Source: Betaproteobacteria bacterium
Lineage (GTDB): Bacteria; Pseudomonadota; Gammaproteobacteria; Burkholderiales; Burkholderiaceae_E
Assembly (NCBI GenBank): GCA_016868095.1
Contig: VGHV01000073.1
Span: 1-9,504 of the forward strand
Direction: 5' to 3'
Length of the DNA stretch: 9,504 bases
Each line of letters begins with the position of its first letter. The first letter of the stretch is position 1. The position numbers were made by a program, and so were the translations under genes. The notes under the pieces were generated by a model. It did not search any database, had not been told where the DNA came from, and saw nothing but the letters and a program-made list of their open reading frames with translations. Shown here in pieces: positions 6,799 through 9,504 of the stretch.

Positions 6799-6978
6799 GT
6801 GGACAACGCCTTAGTGCTGGCATTTCGCATTCAAACCGCAGTCGGAGCACTTCACGCCGCACCGTCGGTGCAAGCTCGGCCGAGACCACAGTTCATACCA
6901 AAAAAATCTTCCGCGCCGGTGAAGCCTGGCGAGTTTGCCGCCACACTTGAACAAATTAGGCAAACGCGCAGCAGTTAG
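6799..6978 (+). CDS. Possible 59-residue hypothetical protein (GTG start)
   Basis: The frame starts GTG and encodes VDNALVLAFRIQTAVGAL, then a Pro/Arg/Lys-rich middle (ARPRPQFIPKKSSAPVKPG) and a final helix-like FAATLEQIRQTRSS. The main support is a perfect AGGAGG (6784-6789) nine bases before the GTG, itself held in the loop of an 8-bp hairpin. I recognise no family. Other frames here also give protein-like stretches: ETTVHTKKIFRAGEAWRV in the +2 frame around 6887-6940, and RAAVSDSRLVEAKILDKSL in the +1 frame around 6968-7024. A gene broken by indels therefore cannot be ruled out. A 74-codon minus-strand frame (6811-7035) is antisense and lacks a good ribosome site. Existence uncertain, function unknown. 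Confidence 0.42.
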   Translation: MDNALVLAFRIQTAVGALHAAPSVQARPRPQFIPKKSSAPVKPGEFAATLEQIRQTRSS

Positions 6979-7068
6979 CGATTCACGCTTAGTCGAGGCC
7001 AAGATCCTGGACAAAAGCCTCATCCAAATTTTCATGCTTTAGGCTCGCCGAGACAGTCAGGATTTCGC

Positions 7069-7074
7069 TATCAT
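7069..7074 (+). promoter_or_regulatory. Possible -10 box for the 96-residue hypothetical
   Basis: TATCAT (five of six to consensus) lies seven bases before the ATG at 7082. Transcription would then start almost at the start codon, giving a leaderless or nearly leaderless mRNA, in keeping with the absence of a Shine-Dalgarno. No -35 box is evident. Confidence 0.3.
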
Positions 7075-7081
7075 TCAGTCT

Positions 7082-7372
7082 ATGAATGCTGCCCCTGGAA
7101 ACAAAAAAGCGATTTATTGGGAGCGCGTCCGCTATGACGGTTCCGCTCAGTCATCGATGTATGTTGTCGTCAACCAAGGACGGCTCATCATGGCGACAAC
7201 ATCACTTAACCTGGCACGCCAAACCTTTGCAAAAGTTCGACAAGGGCTAGACATCCAGGGATTAGTTGGCGAACACGTCGAATCCCAGGCGACTGCCGCA
7301 GCAGCCAATCCCCCGAGCGCCGATGGGAAAGCGTCAGATCAGGAACTAACCAGCGAACAAAGCGCAGCTTAA
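7082..7372 (+). CDS. Hypothetical protein, 96 residues
   Basis: Not recognised. The start MNAAPGNKKAIYWERVRYDG leads into a likely beta region (SSMYVVVNQGRLIMATTS, 24-41), an amphipathic helix (LNLARQTFAKVRQGL, 42-56), and a disordered Ala/Ser/Glu-rich acidic tail from about 66 to the end. There is no signal peptide, membrane segment or cysteine. A clear intrinsic terminator follows the stop codon by about ten bases, which supports it as a single transcribed gene. A good ribosome binding site is absent, so initiation may be leaderless from the TATCAT box just upstream, or may begin at an internal Met. It reads in the same direction as the CoA-transferase genes but is separated from them by about 350 bases, so it is probably independent. 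Confidence 0.7.
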   Translation: MNAAPGNKKAIYWERVRYDGSAQSSMYVVVNQGRLIMATTSLNLARQTFAKVRQGLDIQGLVGEHVESQATAAAANPPSADGKASDQELTSEQSAA

Positions 7373-7382
7373 ATCTGGTTTG

Positions 7383-7419
7383 CGCCCAAGACCCTAAGCC
7401 GGCGCGCTTGGGCGTTTGT
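7383..7419 (+). terminator. Intrinsic terminator after the 96-residue gene
   Basis: CGCCCAAG (7383-7390) pairs perfectly with CTTGGGCG (7407-7414) around a 16-base loop, followed by TTTGT. It lies ten bases after the stop codon at 7372. The 3' arm and loop overlap the end of the weaker minus-strand frame at 7394-7627. Confidence 0.6.
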
Positions 7420-7627
7420 AAGTATTAGCGAATTCTTGGGCCGAAGGGATCGACTCAGACACTCTTGTGATGTTGATAATGACAGCCGGCTCTGCTCTGG
7501 GCAATTTCGCAGACATTGCGGTCGATAGCTGGCCGATGCGATGCCCGTCAACACTGAATTGGCGGTTATCCGGCAATTTAAGCTGAGCAGGTGCTAGCGC
7601 AGCGGCGTAGTGTGCAAGACCATCCAT
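7394..7627 (-). CDS. Possible hypothetical protein, 77 residues
   Basis: No family recognised. The frame starts MDGLAHYAAALAPAQLKLPD and continues FSVDGHRIGQLSTAMSAKLPR, then a strand-like AVIINITRV and an EFANTY helix end. Amino-acid composition is balanced and protein-like, unlike the other frames here. Against it, the Shine-Dalgarno is weak, and the last codons (KRPSAPA) fall in the terminator of the opposite gene. It lies downstream of the 107-residue hypothetical on the same strand, with 142 bases between them that carry nothing recognisable except an inverted repeat (7671-7708). If it is not a gene, 7373-7769 is simply about 400 bases without a supported gene. Confidence 0.4.
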   Translation of the reverse strand: MDGLAHYAAALAPAQLKLPDNRQFSVDGHRIGQLSTAMSAKLPRAEPAVIINITRVSESIPSAQEFANTYKRPSAPA

Positions 7628-7670
7628 GATGTCATCGATTCTCTACAAACAAGGAAGATTCTGTTGAGCG

Positions 7671-7708
7671 ACTTAGGCGAAGTTCCTGAGCGCAATTCTC
7701 GTCTAAGT
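7671..7708. repeat. Inverted repeat between two minus-strand hypotheticals
   Basis: ACTTAGGCGA (7671-7680) faces TCGTCTAAGT (7699-7708): ten pairs with one G-T wobble on the plus strand (A-C mismatch on the minus) and an 18-base spacer. It lies in the 142-base gap upstream of the 77-residue frame. Its role is unknown; an operator or a small-RNA hairpin are both possible. Confidence 0.3.
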
Positions 7709-7769
7709 TACTCGGGAAAACGGCTATTCCTGCAAAGATGTTTACGCCACCCGCGCACCTTTGGTCCAC

Positions 7770-8093
7770 TTATGCGACCTCGGGAAACCGATGTAGCAGA
7801 CGTTCGATAACTTGTTCCACAATGCGATCCTGATCCCTCGCAGGGTTGAAATTGTTTCGCTGCTCAAAATATCCAATAGCTCCTAGCCAGTAGAATTCAA
7901 TGATCGGATAGATCAAGTCGAAATCTGGGTCGCGATTCCAAGCCATAAGAACAGCAGCATGGGCACGCCCCCGTTGGCTAGGCTGCCTGGCAAGCTTCAC
8001 TAAAAACCGAAGGACTTGGGCCTGCGCATCGCTTATCGGCGGATCGGATAGACGATCAAGATGCAAAAAGCTCGATTGTTGAGGCTTTTCCAT
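7770..8093 (-). CDS. Hypothetical protein, 107 residues
   Basis: From the ATG at 8093 the protein starts MEKPQQSSFLHLDRLSDPPI. It then has a helix-rich core, AQVLRFLVKLARQPSQ.GRAHAAVLMAWNRDPDFDLIYPIIEFYW, and ends with an amphipathic helix DRIVEQVIERLLHRF. The pattern LxxLAR...R.A..LxAWN....FDL loosely recalls the small helical DUF7673 proteins, but I am not sure. The start is unclear: no Shine-Dalgarno precedes 8093, a TTG at 8120 would add nine residues, and an ATG at 8132 (MLPFLAAKVDPFF) is in another frame, joined only across a run of seven T. It is divergent from the 70-residue membrane protein at 8185. Probably real, function unknown. Confidence 0.65.
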   Translation of the reverse strand: MEKPQQSSFLHLDRLSDPPISDAQAQVLRFLVKLARQPSQRGRAHAAVLMAWNRDPDFDLIYPIIEFYWLGAIGYFEQRNNFNPARDQDRIVEQVIERLLHRFPEVA

Positions 8094-8184
8094 AAAAAAA
8101 GGGGTCGACTTTGGCAGCAAGAAACGGCAGCATAAACGCTCGAAACTCGTTACATCGTGAAAACTTAGTTGTCAGGGAGTTGAT

Positions 8185-8397
8185 ATGCTGATTGCAGCGA
8201 CCGCCGTGGCCTTTGCGCTCATTATTGCCGCGGTCTTATGGCGCACAGGCGCTACAGAAATTCCTAAGGAGATGCGGACATCATTCTCGCCACAGGACCT
8301 CGAAGTTCTGCAGGAAGATCTAAATTTTAGAAAGTTGGTTGGGCAGATTGTTGTGATCAGCATCGCTTTTTTACTCATCTTTTGGTTAATTTGGTGA
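8185..8397 (+). CDS. Small membrane protein with two predicted spans, 70 residues
   Basis: Two hydrophobic helices flank a short soluble loop: residues 2-19 (LIAATAVAFALIIAAVLW) and 52-70 (VGQIVVISIAFLLIFWLIW), the second running to the very C-terminus. The loop (RTGATEIPKEMRTSFSPQDLEVLQEDLNFRK) is charged and probably ends in a helix. An excellent AGGGAG lies five bases before the ATG. By the positive-inside rule the Arg/Lys-bearing loop is likely cytoplasmic with both termini outside. I do not recognise a family. The methyltransferase-like gene begins 12-27 bases after its stop, depending on start choice, so the two are probably co-transcribed and translationally linked. A role in anchoring or regulating that partner is inference. 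Confidence 0.8.
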   Translation: MLIAATAVAFALIIAAVLWRTGATEIPKEMRTSFSPQDLEVLQEDLNFRKLVGQIVVISIAFLLIFWLIW

Positions 8398-8424
8398 ACT
8401 TGAAACACTTTGAGGTTGGGTGAT

Positions 8425-9141
8425 TTGTCTCGAGCTTTCCACTTACACGACTTTGACGAAGGTTTCGCGAGCGCATTCCAAATGCTCTCGAAGCTCCCAG
8501 GCATAAAGAGGGGCCGGTATAGTTATATTTGTCACTTCGATGCTGGGCATGGCTTGTGGCTTGCTGCCGCACAAAATTTAGGCGTTCAGCGTTTACTTGG
8601 CATTTCTAACCCCGGCGGGGATGAGCGCCCGCCTTGTGTTGACGCGAATTTGCTCAAGCAAATCGACTTGCGACAAATTAAGGTAAGCCTTCCACAGTCA
8701 GCCGATCTGGTGATTTGTATCGACTTTGCCCAAAAACTCTCTGCAGAACGCGCCAAGGACTTCGTTACTGATCTATGTCATTGCGCGCCACAGGTCTTGT
8801 TTTGTGCGCCCATGCCCCATGCTTCGTCAAACGATGATGAAAATCTTCAGTGGCCGTCTTACTGGGCTACACACTTCGCGGCCAATGGCTATTACCCCGA
8901 TCTGGCCTATCGATTTCGGATTTGGCCAGATCGGCTAATAACCCCGCTCCTAAGACAGAACAGTCTCCTTTATGTCAAACGCTCAGCCCGGTACAAGCCG
9001 AGTTGTCCGCCAGAGGCCTTGGATGTGGTTCATCCAGCACACTACCAAGCACTGACCCAAAGGCAGGCATGGTTTGCCCGTCAACTCACGCGCTCAACGC
9101 TTAAACGATTATTTGGCGAATCGATCGGCCCTCAAGCCTGA
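8425..9141 (+). CDS. Class I SAM-methyltransferase-like protein
   Basis: Rossmann-type methyltransferase pattern in about 238 residues. Strand 1 and the glycine loop are YICHFDAGHGLWLAAAQNLG (D-A-G-H-G at 39-43), then LLGISNP (57-63) for strand 2, ADLVICIDFAQKLS (93-106) for strand 4, VLFCAPMPH (124-132) and QWPSYWATHFAANGYY (142-157), closing with RQNSLLYVKR. The QWPSYW...F...GY block is shared with methyltransferases often found in glycan or polysaccharide gene sets. Several usual residues are changed: the acidic residue after strand 2 is replaced in GISNP, and the EVAEHL motif reads DFAQKL. Activity is therefore doubtful. All candidate starts are TTG (8410, 8416, 8425); I chose 8425 because GAGG lies nine bases upstream. 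In-frame TGA at 8401 limits extension. Substrate unknown. Confidence 0.75.
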   Translation: MSRAFHLHDFDEGFASAFQMLSKLPGIKRGRYSYICHFDAGHGLWLAAAQNLGVQRLLGISNPGGDERPPCVDANLLKQIDLRQIKVSLPQSADLVICIDFAQKLSAERAKDFVTDLCHCAPQVLFCAPMPHASSNDDENLQWPSYWATHFAANGYYPDLAYRFRIWPDRLITPLLRQNSLLYVKRSARYKPSCPPEALDVVHPAHYQALTQRQAWFARQLTRSTLKRLFGESIGPQA

Positions 9142-9153
9142 TTGATTGTCATT

Positions 9154-9162
9154 TGCTATAAT
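9154..9162 (+). promoter_or_regulatory. Extended -10 promoter of tRNA-Phe
   Basis: TGCTATAAT is a perfect extended -10 (TGn plus TATAAT). The next bases are GC-rich up to the expected start near 9169 (GGCTCGG), as in stringently controlled stable-RNA promoters. No good -35 is present, which the extended -10 can offset. The leader before the mature tRNA end would be about seven bases. Confidence 0.6.
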
Positions 9163-9175
9163 CGATGGCTCGGTC

Positions 9176-9251
<76 letters not shown>

Positions 9252-9259
9252 CAACTACA

Positions 9260-9272
9260 GGGCTTCTAGCCC
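9260..9272 (+). terminator. Short hairpin just after tRNA-Phe
   Basis: GGGCT-TCT-AGCCC makes a five-pair GC-rich stem nine bases after the CCA. No T-run follows, so it is at best a weak terminator or a processing signal for the tRNA precursor. Confidence 0.35.
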
Positions 9273-9277
9273 GAAAG

Positions 9278-9361
9278 TGTGCTACGAAAAACCATAGCAC
9301 AGTCGTTGCACAGTTTTGACAACGACGCTATGCTAAAAGCTGTGTTTTTTTAGAACATAGC
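9278..9361 (+). repeat. Cluster of overlapping inverted repeats between tRNA-Phe and integrase
   Basis: Three hairpins follow one another. The first is TGTGCTA/TAGCACA (9278-9284 with 9295-9301). The second is GTCGTTG/CAACGAC (9302-9308 with 9320-9326). The third is GCTATG-CTAAAA/TTTTAG-AA-CATAGC (9327-9338 with 9348-9361, two bulged A), ending five bases before the integrase ATG. CATAGC at 9293-9298 can instead pair with GCTATG at 9327-9332, enclosing the middle hairpin and excluding both outer ones. This could be integrase arm sites, an operator array, or an RNA switch. Confidence 0.7.
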
Positions 9362-9366
9362 CAAAC

Positions 9367-9504
9367 ATGCGTAGCAGGCACCTCAAACTTGTCCCACAAG
9401 CAGCTGTAGATGCAGGCATCGTGCACCTACGAGATGGTGCTGTGGTGTTGTACAAACGCAGTGCAAGTGGGCGTTGGCAAGCTCGCTACAAGCTAGACGA
9501 CGCT
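9367..9504 (+). CDS. Site-specific integrase, tyrosine recombinase type (partial, first 46 residues)
   Basis: The frame MRSRHLKLVPQAAVDAGIVHLRDGAVVLYKRSASGRWQARYKLDDA runs off the right edge. The GxVHLRDGxVxLYKR...RWQARYKL style matches, as I recall, the N-terminal arm-binding region of betaproteobacterial phage/island integrases; the catalytic R...HxxR...Y domain lies beyond the window. Placement directly downstream of a tRNA, reading away from it, strongly supports the call. No Shine-Dalgarno is seen; instead a 12-pair hairpin ends five bases before the ATG, so expression is probably low or conditional. It would catalyse integration and excision of an element at the tRNA-Phe 3' end. Confidence 0.72.
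   Translation, partial: MRSRHLKLVPQAAVDAGIVHLRDGAVVLYKRSASGRWQARYKLDDA

Noticed and set aside
6811..7035. 74-codon minus-strand frame
   Set aside because: Its Arg/Cys-rich sequence and missing Shine-Dalgarno look like a shadow; the plus strand has a much better ribosome site.
7369..7554. 61-codon minus-strand frame
   Set aside because: It is out of frame with the more protein-like 77-codon frame and runs through the terminator of the opposite gene; its composition is Arg/Ser-rich.
7610..7810. 66-codon plus-strand frame starting GTG
   Set aside because: It overlaps minus-strand candidates at both ends, has no ribosome site, and its sequence (many Arg, Pro and Leu) is not protein-like.

Overview
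The window reads as a chromosomal segment of a betaproteobacterium, most likely order Burkholderiales with a moderate GC content. The evidence is gene order and protein style: rpe-gph-trpE on one strand with apaG divergent from rpe, a UbiH-family hydroxylase next to a DsbC-type disulfide isomerase, and a PcaI/PcaJ-type CoA-transferase pair. Genus cannot be fixed from the sequence alone.

Left block (1-2403, minus strand): the 5' part of trpE runs off the left edge. Upstream of it in transcription order lie gph (phosphoglycolate phosphatase) and rpe (ribulose-5-phosphate 3-epimerase), so transcription would run rpe to gph to trpE. The rpe/gph junction carries degenerate direct repeats that duplicate the start of gph. 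apaG is transcribed the other way from a short divergent region.

Middle block (2939-6724): minus-strand ubiH-like hydroxylase, dsbC and a 27-residue single-span membrane microprotein follow each other, possibly as one unit. Divergent from them, after about 100 bases with a consensus -10 box and a leader hairpin, are the two overlapping CoA-transferase subunit genes on the plus strand.

Accessory block (6725-9141): small genes of unknown function. They are a possible 59-residue ORF whose Shine-Dalgarno sits in a hairpin loop, a 96-residue hypothetical followed by a good terminator, two minus-strand hypotheticals (77 and 107 residues, the first uncertain), a 70-residue two-span membrane protein, and a methyltransferase-fold protein whose motifs look partly eroded.

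Right edge (9157-9504): an extended -10 promoter drives an intact tRNA-Phe(GAA). Directly downstream is a set of inverted repeats that can form alternative hairpins, then the 5' end of a tyrosine-recombinase-type integrase reading away from the tRNA. This is the classic left end of an integrative element inserted at a tRNA 3' end; its body lies beyond the window. No CRISPR array, rRNA, or complete insertion sequence was seen.
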